DNA of 64,000 nucleotides from Spartobacteria bacterium (GTDB taxonomy: Bacteria > Verrucomicrobiota > Verrucomicrobiia > Chthoniobacterales > UBA10450). This document shows positions 16,939 to 26,109 of this stretch, one piece after another. The stretch is from contig PLCM01000041.1 in assembly GCA_003134765.1 (NCBI GenBank), forward strand, positions 248,001 to 312,000. Reading direction: 5' to 3'. The notes beneath the pieces were generated by a model that did not search any database, was not told the origin of the DNA, and was given only the letters and a program-made list of their open reading frames with translations. Position 1 is the first letter of the stretch; each line of letters begins with the position of its first letter. A program made the position numbers and the translations under genes.

Positions 16939-17045
16939 ATAGCGCGCGCGTCTCGCGCGTTGGTTTCGGCGTCTCGCCGAAACAGGCTTCCGAGAAAGTT
17001 CGCGACGGCGAGACACCGTCGCCCCCACGCGAGACGCGTGCGCTA
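16939..17045. repeat. intergenic nested palindrome
   Basis: Outer arms tagcgcgcgcgtctcgcg and cgcgagacgcgtgcgcta enclose inner pairs tttcggcgtctcgccgaaa and gcgacggcgagacaccgtcg. It lies between the divergent starts of ileS and addB, so it is not a terminator for either. Confidence 0.75.
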
Positions 17046-17099
17046 CCAGAATCCTGATGCACGCGACTTCATATCTCGCGCCGCGCATTCTGCTAAAGT

Positions 17100-20000
17100 G
17101 TGGATGTGAAACGAAAGGCTGTTCTGCACATCGCCTCATCTCCGCGGGAGGCGTGGGAGGGAGCAATCTTGCCGTGGTTCCGCAAGGTGCTTCCACTTTC
17201 ATGGAAGCAAGACCTGCCGTCGTTGGTCGTCGTGCCGACGCGAAGCCACGCGCATGCGCTTAAGGGCCGTCTCCTCGAGGAGGGTCATTCCCATCTCGGC
17301 ATTCAATTCGTCACCCCAGCGAGATTGCGCGACCTGCTTCGCGACGAGCACGATCACGCGTTGCCACCGCTCGAGCATCTCCGTCTACTCCTGGCGGTAG
17401 CGGCCGAGGAAACTCTGCGCGAATCGACCGAAGACGAAACCAACGCCGATCATCTGGCTGCAAAAGCGGTCGTGCGGGCGCCGGATCATCTATTGCGCAC
17501 ACTCGACCGCCTTGAAATTGCCGGCTGGGATTTCGAGCAGCTCGGTCTGAATTCGTTTCGACCGATTGCCCGGCGTTTTCGGGACCGATTACGCGCCTGT
17601 CGTTTCTCCGATGCGGCCCAGTTTGATCGTGGACTCCTGGCCCGCTCGGTCTCGGACCCACCGCACTTCGCGAATCTCCTGATCTGCGGTTTCGACGCCG
17701 CCCATTGGCCGCAATGGTTCCTCTTGCGGGCGGCTGTCCACGCCAGCGAACAAACGACGGTAGTGCTCGAAGAACCGCGCGGTGAACTTGTCGATTCCGA
17801 CCTTTGCTGGATTGGCTCGTGGGAGGAAACCCTCGGAGAAGCACAACGGGCCGCCAGGCACACCCACATGCCGGTCGATTCGCTTTTCAGCGAAGCGGAG
17901 ATGCGCGGAGCGGCGCAGCCCACAATGCGTTTCGATTTTCTCATCGGCACGAACACATCGGAACAGGCCGAAGCGATCGCAGCCCAATGCGTTTGTTATC
18001 TCGCAGAAAAAAAGTGCGTGCGCGTCGGCGTGATTTTTCCTGGTGCCGGCGCGTTGCCCCGTTTGGTCTCGAGTGCCCTTGCGCGGCTCGAGATCCCGCA
18101 CAACGACGGCCTTGCCCATATCGTTCCGGGAATTTTTGAATCGGCCGAGTGGCAGGCGTGGCTGGAATTACAGCGGGCGCCGCGGCTCAACTCTTTCCTC
18201 CGTTTCCTGAACGCGCTGCAGGACCCGGCCGTTTTGTCACCCAATCTCAGCCGTTCCGCGCTAGAGAAAGCCCTCGTGGAAAGCTACTCAGCGGTGCTGC
18301 TCGATGATCTCGAAATCCTGCGCGAGTTCTGCGCGGCGGGAGACGACAAATTCCAATCGACCGCCGCCGCTCTAGGTTCGCTGCATTTTCTTCCATCGCG
18401 CACTACGCTGGTGCAGTTCCTCGAACAAACCCAGGCCTCTCTCTCGCATCTCGGCTGGACCCAGCACGCTTTTGAAATCGCGACCGTGAGCCGGGATTGG
18501 CCAGACCATTTCGACGCATTCTTTTCGCGCGCCCTTTTCCTGCGCTGGCTCGGAGAAACCGCGGCCACTTTCGGCGCCGGCCGCGATCCCGCGGGAGACC
18601 ATCCCTACGCCCGGGTCCAATTACTCACCGTCCCGCACGCGCAGAACCAGGAATGGTCGCACCTCATTTTCGGCGGCTGGAACGAAGGCGCCTGGCCGCC
18701 GCCGGCCGCCGTGGAGTTTGCCCGCACAGAAGAAATTCGCGTCTTTAACTCCGGCGTCCAGCGGCTGAACAAACGCGCCGCCCGCCAGGGAAGCCAGGGT
18801 GAAGGCCACACGAGTATTCGCGAAAACCATTCGCTCTATCTCGGACCGATTGAACAACGCGCCATCGCCCTTCGCCAATTCGACGCCTTGCTCGAATCCA
18901 CCAGCGAAGCGGTCACACTCGCAGCCAGCCTCGTCCGGGAGGACGCTCCCGAGCGCTGGTGGAATCCGAGCGAATCATTCACGCAGCTTTATCGCAAAAA
19001 ACAGCTTCAACCACTGACGCAGGCGGTTTTGAAGGGTTTGCAACGCGCGACCGCGAAGTGGGTGGAGGGTGCTCGTCAACTGGCGCCAGGCCCCAAGGCC
19101 CGACCCGCCGATGTTCGGCCTGCCTTGGACGCCTTTAACGCCCGCCGCGATCCGCTAAAACCCGCCGGCGAGTACGATTTCGCCCTCCGGCCTGACACAT
19201 CGTATCGACCGGTTCCGAGACTGAGCGTAACCGATCTCGAGCGAATGGTCTCGTCACCCGCCATCGTCTGGATGAAACGCTTTCTCGGTGTCGAAGCGCC
19301 GGAAGACACCTCGAATCCGTGGGCGACAACCAGTGGCAAATGGGTCCATCGCTGGCTCGCGAGCATTGGTGAAATCAAAGATGGGAAAATCTTCGCCCGC
19401 TTCCCCTCACCGGCTCAAATCGACGAACGCGTTTGTGTTGCCGCTGATGAACGTCGCGCCACACTGGAACAACTTTGTGAGTCGCTGGGCAAAGTTGTGC
19501 CGGACTGGTGGAACTCCGGCTGGCTCAACGCCCGCTATCTGGCACGCCGGCTCGGCGCCAGGATCGCAAACACGGAAGGCTGGAACTGGATGGCCCCGGA
19601 GTTTTCCATCGGTGGGGAAGGTCCGATAAAGATAACCCGCGAAGTGGAGCTGATTCTTCGCGGCCAGATCGATCTCATTCTCGCGCAAAACGACACGGCC
19701 GATTTTGCCGGGAAAAAATTCTGGATCATTGATTACAAAACCGGCTCCACCAGGGAGCTGAAAAATTCCGATCTCCACGACAATCTCGTCAAAGGCACAA
19801 TCCTGCAGCTCGGACTCTATTCTCTGGCCCTGCGAGAACTTGGCGCCAGCGAAGTAGAAATGAGCATCCTCTCGCTCGCCGTGAAAAGTGTCGCGCCCCA
19901 ACTGGCGGTCACGGCTCTGGCGGACCACACAACCGTCTTCGCCGACCTGGCGGAAATGCAGCGGACCGGCGTTTTCGGAATGAAAGGCGAAGTGCGCCCG

Positions 20001-20126
20001 GCGTTCGGTTACAGCGCCCCCTACCCGCTCGCGACCCTGCCGATCGACAACGACCTCCTGGAAGACAAATGGGCGCTCACCCATCCGAACCTCGTGCTCG
20101 AAAAAGAGGAGTGGGAAATATGGTGA
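17100..20126 (+). CDS. addB: AddB-like subunit: inactivated helicase-like and PD-(D/E)XK nuclease
   Basis: A 1008-residue protein, likely partner of the AddA-like helicase next to it; together they would process double-strand ends for recombination. The start is a GTG at 17100 (MDVKRKAVLHIASS). The N-terminus (LVVVPTRSHAHALKGRL) resembles AddB/RecC-type proteins rather than a true ATPase. Near the C-terminus the RGQIDLIL and FWIIDYKTGS motifs give the Asp and the D-x-K of a PD-(D/E)XK nuclease. The Cys residues that hold an iron-sulfur cluster in Bacillus AddB are not seen: the usual Cys before PF is Ser here, and the C-terminus (KEEWEIW) has no CxxC. The last 7 bases overlap addA. Confidence 0.75.
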   Translation: MDVKRKAVLHIASSPREAWEGAILPWFRKVLPLSWKQDLPSLVVVPTRSHAHALKGRLLEEGHSHLGIQFVTPARLRDLLRDEHDHALPPLEHLRLLLAVAAEETLRESTEDETNADHLAAKAVVRAPDHLLRTLDRLEIAGWDFEQLGLNSFRPIARRFRDRLRACRFSDAAQFDRGLLARSVSDPPHFANLLICGFDAAHWPQWFLLRAAVHASEQTTVVLEEPRGELVDSDLCWIGSWEETLGEAQRAARHTHMPVDSLFSEAEMRGAAQPTMRFDFLIGTNTSEQAEAIAAQCVCYLAEKKCVRVGVIFPGAGALPRLVSSALARLEIPHNDGLAHIVPGIFESAEWQAWLELQRAPRLNSFLRFLNALQDPAVLSPNLSRSALEKALVESYSAVLLDDLEILREFCAAGDDKFQSTAAALGSLHFLPSRTTLVQFLEQTQASLSHLGWTQHAFEIATVSRDWPDHFDAFFSRALFLRWLGETAATFGAGRDPAGDHPYARVQLLTVPHAQNQEWSHLIFGGWNEGAWPPPAAVEFARTEEIRVFNSGVQRLNKRAARQGSQGEGHTSIRENHSLYLGPIEQRAIALRQFDALLESTSEAVTLAASLVREDAPERWWNPSESFTQLYRKKQLQPLTQAVLKGLQRATAKWVEGARQLAPGPKARPADVRPALDAFNARRDPLKPAGEYDFALRPDTSYRPVPRLSVTDLERMVSSPAIVWMKRFLGVEAPEDTSNPWATTSGKWVHRWLASIGEIKDGKIFARFPSPAQIDERVCVAADERRATLEQLCESLGKVVPDWWNSGWLNARYLARRLGARIANTEGWNWMAPEFSIGGEGPIKITREVELILRGQIDLILAQNDTADFAGKKFWIIDYKTGSTRELKNSDLHDNLVKGTILQLGLYSLALRELGASEVEMSILSLAVKSVAPQLAVTALADHTTVFADLAEMQRTGVFGMKGEVRPAFGYSAPYPLATLPIDNDLLEDKWALTHPNLVLEKEEWEIW

Positions 20127-23100
20127 GGCCGAGCGATGAGTCGGCCCGCGCGCGTTTTGCCACCGAACTTTCCCGGAACTTTTCGGTCGTCGCTTCGGCC
20201 GGCTCGGGCAAGACGACGGCGATCACGCAACGTGTCCTGTCTCTCGCTCGCGCTGCCGACGCCGTGAAAACGCTGCCGCGCCTCGTGGTGGTCACCTTTG
20301 CGAATCGCGCCGCAGACGAAATGCAGCAGCGAGCCCGACAGATCTTGCTCGACGAGAATTTGGGAGCCGATGTGCAGACCGCCTTCAATCGCGCGTTCTT
20401 CGGCACGATCCACTCTTTCTGCATGAAGTTACTGACCGATTTCGGTCATCACCTGGGATTGCCCGCGCCGCTCGAACTGCTGAGTGATGACGATGACTTA
20501 TGGGCGGAATTCAGGCAAAGCCAGACCCGCATCGGCCACTCGTTGAAGGAAGCTGATCGCGCCACGCTTTTGCGTCTGGTCCAGGCGCGCGATTTGATGG
20601 AACTGGCACGGCGCGCGGGTTCAGCGGTCCTCTCCGTGCCGGAATTGCCGCCGTTCCCGAAGCTCGATTTCGCCGGGGTTTATGCCCAGGTCGATCAGCG
20701 TGGTCGCGACAACATCAGGAAATCCCAGGCCGAATTATGCGAATGGGAAAAACGTTATGCGGGTGATTGGGAGTATCTGCGCTGGCCGCCTTGTTTCACT
20801 GCGGACAACTCCGCCTTCACCCAACTTTGGCGGCAGAAATTCTCCCCACTGCGCCAATGGGTCGGCGATGCCGCCACCTGCGTTGCGGCCGAGGTGCAGC
20901 ACGCCTACCGCGATTTTCGCCTGGAACGCGGCCTCGTCACCTATGGCGATCAGATCGCGCTTGCGAAAGAACTACTTCAGCATCCGCAGGCGGCGGCGCG
21001 GATTCGCGAGGAAAATTTTGTTGTGATTCTCGATGAAGCGCAGGACACCGAGCCCGCCCAGTTTTCGGTCCTGCTTGAATCGACGCGGCCAATCGCTGCG
21101 ACCGGCGATTGGATGGAAACGCGCGCCGATCCTCCAGAGCCCGGCCACTTCTGCATGGTCGGCGATTTTCAGCAATCGATTTACCGGGAGCGCGCCGACC
21201 TCCCTTACTACCGCGCGGTCCACGATGCCCTTGTGAACGATGCCGGAGGGGAGGCGCTGACCTTTTCGGTCACGTTTCGGCTCGACGAAGAGCAGTTGAA
21301 ATTCGTCAACGAAACGTTCCGCGAAATCCTGAATGACACCGCGGGACAGGTCCGCTTCGTGGAACTGCATCCGAGTCCTGAAATTCTTCCCGGAAGAGTG
21401 ATTCGGGTTCCGCTCTTGGCCAAAGAGTTATTATCGGATGGCAAAAAGCGGAAGGATTACCAGAAGGCCCGGATCGAAGCGGACTACCTGGCGCAATGGA
21501 TCAAAGACACCGGGCTGAAAAAACTCTCCGCCGATTCATGGCGCGAAGTCGCGATTCTCTGCCCGCGGAAAGCCTGGCTGCAAACAATGGCGGCGGCATT
21601 GCGGCGCCTCGGTCTGCCGGTATCGATTCAATCCGAGCGCGATGTCAAAGGCGACAGTCCGGCCTACGCCTGGCTTACCGCGCTGTTGACGGTCATGACA
21701 GATCCACGCAACGCCTACGAAATCGTCGGCGTGCTCCGCGAAATTTTCGGCGTCTCCGATCATGACCTCGCGGTTTTTTCCAAAGTCCAGAAATCCAGTT
21801 TCCGCATCGACGAAGTGTCGGCGGCGACCGGCAAGGTCTCCTCGCACCTGCGCACCCTGGCAGAAATCCGTCGGCGCACGGGCGGACTGGCTCTCTTCGA
21901 TGCCGTCATCCTCATCGTCGGCGAAACCCAGCTCCGCGACCGTTTACTCGTCCTGCCCGCGACGGAGTTCGGCGATCTTGCGCGAGAACTCGACGCCCTG
22001 CTCGCGCAGGCGGCCGAAACAGAGACCGGCGGGATGATTCTCCCCGAGTTTGCCGAACGGCTCCGCAACGATTTTACCGCCGCGAGGGCGGTCCGTTTCT
22101 CCGCCGATGACAACGCCATTCAGCTTATCACTTCCCACAAAGCCAAAGGCTCGGAGTGGCAGGCGGTCATCGTACCTTTCCTTGCCCGCGATCTGCGCCC
22201 GCCGTCGGCGTCGTACCCGCATTTCGTAAAGTCACCGGACAGCGGTCGCCTTGTTCTCGCGCTCGGCAAAGAAGACAAGTCAAAGGAGTTGAAAGAAACC
22301 ATCGAGCGCGCCCAGGCGCAGGAACTGGAGCGCCTCCTCTACGTGGCTACGACGCGGGCGCGCCGGACGCTTGTGCTCGCTCTCGATCAGGAGATTTTTT
22401 CGACCGCGGAAGGCAAACTCCCGAGAATGGCGCAGTTGCGCCGGCTAATTCAAAACGCGGACTCTTATTCCGGTGAATTCGACGGAACCAGTCGAACAAT
22501 TGAAAACGTCGAAGATTCCGAAACCGTTACGGCTTTTTCCGAGAAGATTACCGGGCCAATCGAACCTTTGGGTTCCCGGCAGCTCAAAAGCGCACAGAGG
22601 CGCGGAGAGGAATTTATCCACAAATTTGTTCCGAGCGCGCTCGAGGAGGAAATTGATCTCGAACTGCGCCCGCATCCACGACTCGACAATCCGGCGACAC
22701 TCTACGGCCGGTGGTGGCACCAGCTTTTCGAACGCCTGGATTGGAAAGGCGGAGTCGAGTCCGCCCAGGAACTGTTCGACCGACGCCTGCCGACTTCTCC
22801 AGACCCGAAGGCCGCGACAAGAGATTGGAACGCAACGCGCGCGAAGTTATTCCACCATGCCAGTATCACCCGCTTCCTTTCGCGCGCGGAGACGCGGTTT
22901 CACCGCGAGTTTCCCTTCTCCTGGCTAATCAACGATCGCACCGTGCTGGAAGGCGTCATCGACTCACTCATGGTCGATCGCGACGCCGGCCGGTGTTTGC
23001 TCCTTGATTGGAAGACAAACCGGATCAAGCCAGGCGACGAGGAGAAACTCCGAAAACGGTATCGATCGCAGATCGCAGCCTATTGGAAAGCCGTCTCGGA

Positions 23101-23248
23101 AATAACAAAACTCGACGTCGACGCCGGCATCTTCGCCACGGCGACTGGTGAGTTTATCGGCTATTCCGCGAAGGAACTCGAAGCGGAATGGGACCGGCTG
23201 CGATCGTTGCCCCCGGAGGAGCTCGGCGAACAAATCTCTCCACTGTAG
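20120..23248 (+). CDS. addA: AddA/RecB-like UvrD-family helicase-nuclease
   Basis: A 1042-residue superfamily 1 helicase starting at the ATG at 20120, overlapping addB. Motifs in order: Walker A ASAGSGKTTAITQR (Lys31), VVTFANRAADEMQQR, FGTIHSFC, DEAQDTEPAQF, MVGDFQQSIYRERAD, then late motifs LITSHKAKGSEWQAV and VATTRARRTLVLA. A C-terminal RecB-type nuclease domain shows EGVIDSLM and LLLDWKTNR. It should unwind and cut DNA ends during repair and foreign-DNA turnover. The two-gene layout with a nuclease domain on each subunit is AddAB/RexAB-like rather than RecBCD. Its stop codon TAG lies in the first arm of a palindromic repeat (ctgTAGccgcg). Confidence 0.85.
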   Translation: MVRPSDESARARFATELSRNFSVVASAGSGKTTAITQRVLSLARAADAVKTLPRLVVVTFANRAADEMQQRARQILLDENLGADVQTAFNRAFFGTIHSFCMKLLTDFGHHLGLPAPLELLSDDDDLWAEFRQSQTRIGHSLKEADRATLLRLVQARDLMELARRAGSAVLSVPELPPFPKLDFAGVYAQVDQRGRDNIRKSQAELCEWEKRYAGDWEYLRWPPCFTADNSAFTQLWRQKFSPLRQWVGDAATCVAAEVQHAYRDFRLERGLVTYGDQIALAKELLQHPQAAARIREENFVVILDEAQDTEPAQFSVLLESTRPIAATGDWMETRADPPEPGHFCMVGDFQQSIYRERADLPYYRAVHDALVNDAGGEALTFSVTFRLDEEQLKFVNETFREILNDTAGQVRFVELHPSPEILPGRVIRVPLLAKELLSDGKKRKDYQKARIEADYLAQWIKDTGLKKLSADSWREVAILCPRKAWLQTMAAALRRLGLPVSIQSERDVKGDSPAYAWLTALLTVMTDPRNAYEIVGVLREIFGVSDHDLAVFSKVQKSSFRIDEVSAATGKVSSHLRTLAEIRRRTGGLALFDAVILIVGETQLRDRLLVLPATEFGDLARELDALLAQAAETETGGMILPEFAERLRNDFTAARAVRFSADDNAIQLITSHKAKGSEWQAVIVPFLARDLRPPSASYPHFVKSPDSGRLVLALGKEDKSKELKETIERAQAQELERLLYVATTRARRTLVLALDQEIFSTAEGKLPRMAQLRRLIQNADSYSGEFDGTSRTIENVEDSETVTAFSEKITGPIEPLGSRQLKSAQRRGEEFIHKFVPSALEEEIDLELRPHPRLDNPATLYGRWWHQLFERLDWKGGVESAQELFDRRLPTSPDPKAATRDWNATRAKLFHHASITRFLSRAETRFHREFPFSWLINDRTVLEGVIDSLMVDRDAGRCLLLDWKTNRIKPGDEEKLRKRYRSQIAAYWKAVSEITKLDVDAGIFATATGEFIGYSAKELEAEWDRLRSLPPEELGEQISPL

Positions 23249-23327
23249 CCGCGTCCCTGTGGGACGCGTGAGATCGACGCTGATATTGAAATACGCGCGG
23301 CTTACGTCGCCCACAGGCGACGGCTAG
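23243..23327. repeat. family B palindromic repeat at the end of addA
   Basis: Ends ctgtagccgcgtccctgtgg and ccacaggcgacggctag. The left arm supplies the addA stop codon. It is followed 10 bases later by a family A repeat (23338-23417), and both sit between the convergent addA and inositol-phosphate synthase genes. Confidence 0.8.
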
Positions 23328-23337
23328 AGAAAACGCT

Positions 23338-23417
23338 GTCATCCCGAGCGAAGTCGAGGGATCCCGTTGCATGTCGCACGATTTTTGCCGGGATCCCTCG
23401 ACTTCGCTCGGGATGAC
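23338..23417. repeat. family A palindromic repeat (80 bp)
   Basis: Arms gtcatcccgagcgaagtcga and tcgacttcgctcgggatgac are perfect inverted copies of 20 bases, followed inward by gggatcccg and cgggatccc. This is the cleanest copy in the window. Confidence 0.9.
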
Positions 23418-23435
23418 CTGCTGTTCGTGGGTGAA

Positions 23436-24539
23436 CTAGCTCTCGCGCTTGCCGGCGATGAAGTCTTCAACGCTGCGATGGGCCTCGTCGTCGGTCATCT
23501 GCTGGGGCGGATGCTTCGAGAAATAAGCGGAGGCGGAATGGAGAACGCCGCCCTGGCCGCGATCCAGCGCCAGCTTGCAACAGCGGATCGCATCGATGGC
23601 CACACCGGCGGAGTTCGGCGAATCCTCGACAGAAAGTTTCACGTCCAGCTCCATCGGCACGTCGCCAAAGAGTTTTCCCTCGACGCGGATGAAACAGATC
23701 TTGTTATCGTTCTGCCATGGGACGTAATCACTCGGGCCGATGTGGATGTTCTCGTCAGCCAGCCGGGTGCCGATGACGGATTGCACAGCCTCAGTCTTGG
23801 AAGTTTTCTTCGAGGCGAGCCGGCTCCGGTTCAGCATGTTCAGAAAATCGGTGTTACCGCCGGTGTTGAGTTGATAGGTGCGCTCGACTTTTACGCCGCG
23901 CTTCCGGAAGAGATCGACGATGGTGCGGTGCAAAACCGTCGCGCCCATCTGGGCTTTGATGTCGTCGCCGACGATCGGCAGGTTTTTGTCGGCGAAACGC
24001 TTCGCCCAGACGGGATCGCTGGCGATGAAGACCGGGATGTTGTTGACGAACCCAAGCCCGGCTTCGAGCGCGCAGGCGGCGTAGAAGCGCGTGGCCTCCT
24101 CGGAGCCGACCGGCAGATAATTCACCATGATCTCAGCGCCGGATTTTCGCAGCTCTTCGATGATCTGCTCGCGGGTCGATTCCTTCTCCAGCGGGAGGAA
24201 GGTCCGGGCGGCATCGTAATCCTTCATGTGCTCGGCGCATCCGTCGAATACGCAGCCCATCATCACGATGGCCCCCGTCGGCGCGATTTTGTCGCAAAAA
24301 ACCTTCGTGCAATTCGGGGCGGAGAAAATCGCTTCCGCGGCGTCGAGCCCGACCTTGCGGCGGTCGATATCAAACGCCGCGACCACTTCGATATCCTGGG
24401 GCTCGTAAGGCCCGATCTTGCGATGCATCAGGCCGACGTCGGAGCCATTTCCGGAAGGACGGTCGTAAAAGTTGATGCCCTGAAGGAGCGAACTGAAACA
24501 ATTCCCCACCCCGACGACGGCGATTCTGATTTTGTTCAT
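23436..24539 (-). CDS. ino1: myo-inositol-1-phosphate synthase
   Basis: A 367-residue protein of the bacterial/archaeal short MIPS type. It opens with an NAD-binding motif (VGVGNCFSSLLQGINFY), then DIEVVAAFDIDRRKVG, and has VNYLPVGSEEATRFYA, GDDIKAQMGATVLHRT, YQLNTGGNTDFLNML and KLSVEDSPNSAGVAIDAIR, all hallmarks of the family. The enzyme turns glucose-6-phosphate into inositol-1-phosphate using NAD, the entry point for inositol lipids and solutes. The IPCT-like and CDP-alcohol transferase genes 11-14 kb to the right could use its product. It is monocistronic as far as can be seen, and convergent with addA. Confidence 0.93.
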   Translation of the reverse strand: MNKIRIAVVGVGNCFSSLLQGINFYDRPSGNGSDVGLMHRKIGPYEPQDIEVVAAFDIDRRKVGLDAAEAIFSAPNCTKVFCDKIAPTGAIVMMGCVFDGCAEHMKDYDAARTFLPLEKESTREQIIEELRKSGAEIMVNYLPVGSEEATRFYAACALEAGLGFVNNIPVFIASDPVWAKRFADKNLPIVGDDIKAQMGATVLHRTIVDLFRKRGVKVERTYQLNTGGNTDFLNMLNRSRLASKKTSKTEAVQSVIGTRLADENIHIGPSDYVPWQNDNKICFIRVEGKLFGDVPMELDVKLSVEDSPNSAGVAIDAIRCCKLALDRGQGGVLHSASAYFSKHPPQQMTDDEAHRSVEDFIAGKRES

Positions 24540-24735
24540 TACAGGAAAACTCCGAAACTAGCTGCAGCTGATCGTCCGGAGCAAGAAAGTTGTCACAATA
24601 TTGCCATATCTGCCGAGCGCAAATCCAGAGGTGGCAGTGGCGAAACAGCGGCAAATGGGGGATTATGGAGCTTGGAAGGGGCGGCGGAAGGGGATTTTGA
24701 TTGAAAAACCATAGGCTGCCACTGAGATAGAAACC

Positions 24736-26109
24736 ATGTGGCGCTTCGCCGGGCTCGTCATTTTACCATTTGTTTGCGCGACCCTCCGCGCCGCCGCTCC
24801 CTCTTATACGGTCGAGGAAGCAGTTGCGGCCGCGAAAAAAGGGAATGCCGAAATCCTGATGGCCGCGAAACAACTCGAGGCAGCGAAGGGCGGTGTGGTC
24901 GAGGCGCGCGCCGGGTTCCTGCCCGGTGTGATTTCGACTGGTCTTCTCCAGAAGAGGGAGCGCGTGGAAGCATCGCGGCTTCGCTCGGATGATTACGACG
25001 CCTCCCTTCGTGTCGTCCAGAATCTTTACACCGGCGGCGCAATTACGAGCCAGCTCTCCATCGCGCGTTTGAATGAGGAAAAGCGCGCCCTTGAATATCA
25101 GGCCCTGGTCAACCGCGTCTCGATGGATGTCCGGCTGGCATTTTACGACGTCCTCCTGAATCGCGCGAAAATCCGCGTGCGCGAACAATCGGTGCGGGTT
25201 TTCGAAGAAGAACTCAAGACACAACGGGAACGTTTCGAGACAGGGACCGTCGGTTCGCTCAACGTCAGCCGCGCCGAAGTGGCCCTGGCGAACGAACAGC
25301 CGGAGCTGATCGACGCCCAGACGAGCCTGCAGAATTCCGAGCTGCGGCTCGGTCAATTGATCGGCGTGGATTCTTCTGGAAAGCCGATGTCCGCGGAGGC
25401 GGCCGGGGAATTGCAATACGCACCGAAACACCCTGAGCTCAACGAATGCCTCGCCTACGCCGACGTGACGCGGCCGGAAATCCGGGCGCGCCAGATCGAC
25501 GTCGAAATCGAAAACCAGCAATTGATCCTCGATCGCAGTGCGACGCGGCCTCGCGTCGAAGCCTATGCTGGTTACGAAGCTTACAGTGAGCGGGATCCGG
25601 CAGTCGGTCCGGAGTTCAACCATGGTTTCATCGTCGGCCTCAATGCGACGTGGCATATTTTCGACGGCTTCGCCACCCGCGGCCGACTCCAGGCCACCCG
25701 GGCCCGGCGCGACGCGGCGTTGCATGCCCTGGAAGCGGCGAAGCTCTCGGTTTCCTCCGATGTGCGCAGCGCCTTCCTCGATATCCAACAAGCCGATCGG
25801 GTTCTCCAATCCGAGACGCGCAACGTGCAGAACGCGGATGAAGCGCTCGAGATCGCGAAGGGAAATCTGGGGGCTGGGCTCGGAACGCAGCTCGATATTC
25901 TGCAAGCCGCCGCCGATGTAACCCGCACCCGCACCACTCGTTTCGGCGCGATCTATCTGCATAACGTGGCGCTGGCCCGACTCGCCCGGGCCTGCGCGCG
26001 CGAGCCCAACTCGCTTGGTTTCGCCCCCAAGATTTCGCAAAATCCTCCGGGCACAAAACCGGTCCTTGAAGTCGCGGCGCCGCCGGCAACGCTTGGAGGC
26101 GGCCGATGA
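24736..26109 (+). CDS. TolC-family outer-membrane efflux protein (first copy)
   Basis: A 457-residue protein with an N-terminal signal peptide (LVILPFVCATLRAAA, cleavage around residue 20). It consists of two halves of long amphipathic helices, with repeat boundary sequences such as YTGGAITSQLSIARLN and FDGFATRGRLQATRARRDA, typical of the TolC/OEP family. It should form the outer-membrane duct of the export system encoded downstream. Its ATG-initiated frame overlaps the next TolC gene by 4 bases (ATGA). Confidence 0.85.
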   Translation: MWRFAGLVILPFVCATLRAAAPSYTVEEAVAAAKKGNAEILMAAKQLEAAKGGVVEARAGFLPGVISTGLLQKRERVEASRLRSDDYDASLRVVQNLYTGGAITSQLSIARLNEEKRALEYQALVNRVSMDVRLAFYDVLLNRAKIRVREQSVRVFEEELKTQRERFETGTVGSLNVSRAEVALANEQPELIDAQTSLQNSELRLGQLIGVDSSGKPMSAEAAGELQYAPKHPELNECLAYADVTRPEIRARQIDVEIENQQLILDRSATRPRVEAYAGYEAYSERDPAVGPEFNHGFIVGLNATWHIFDGFATRGRLQATRARRDAALHALEAAKLSVSSDVRSAFLDIQQADRVLQSETRNVQNADEALEIAKGNLGAGLGTQLDILQAAADVTRTRTTRFGAIYLHNVALARLARACAREPNSLGFAPKISQNPPGTKPVLEVAAPPATLGGGR

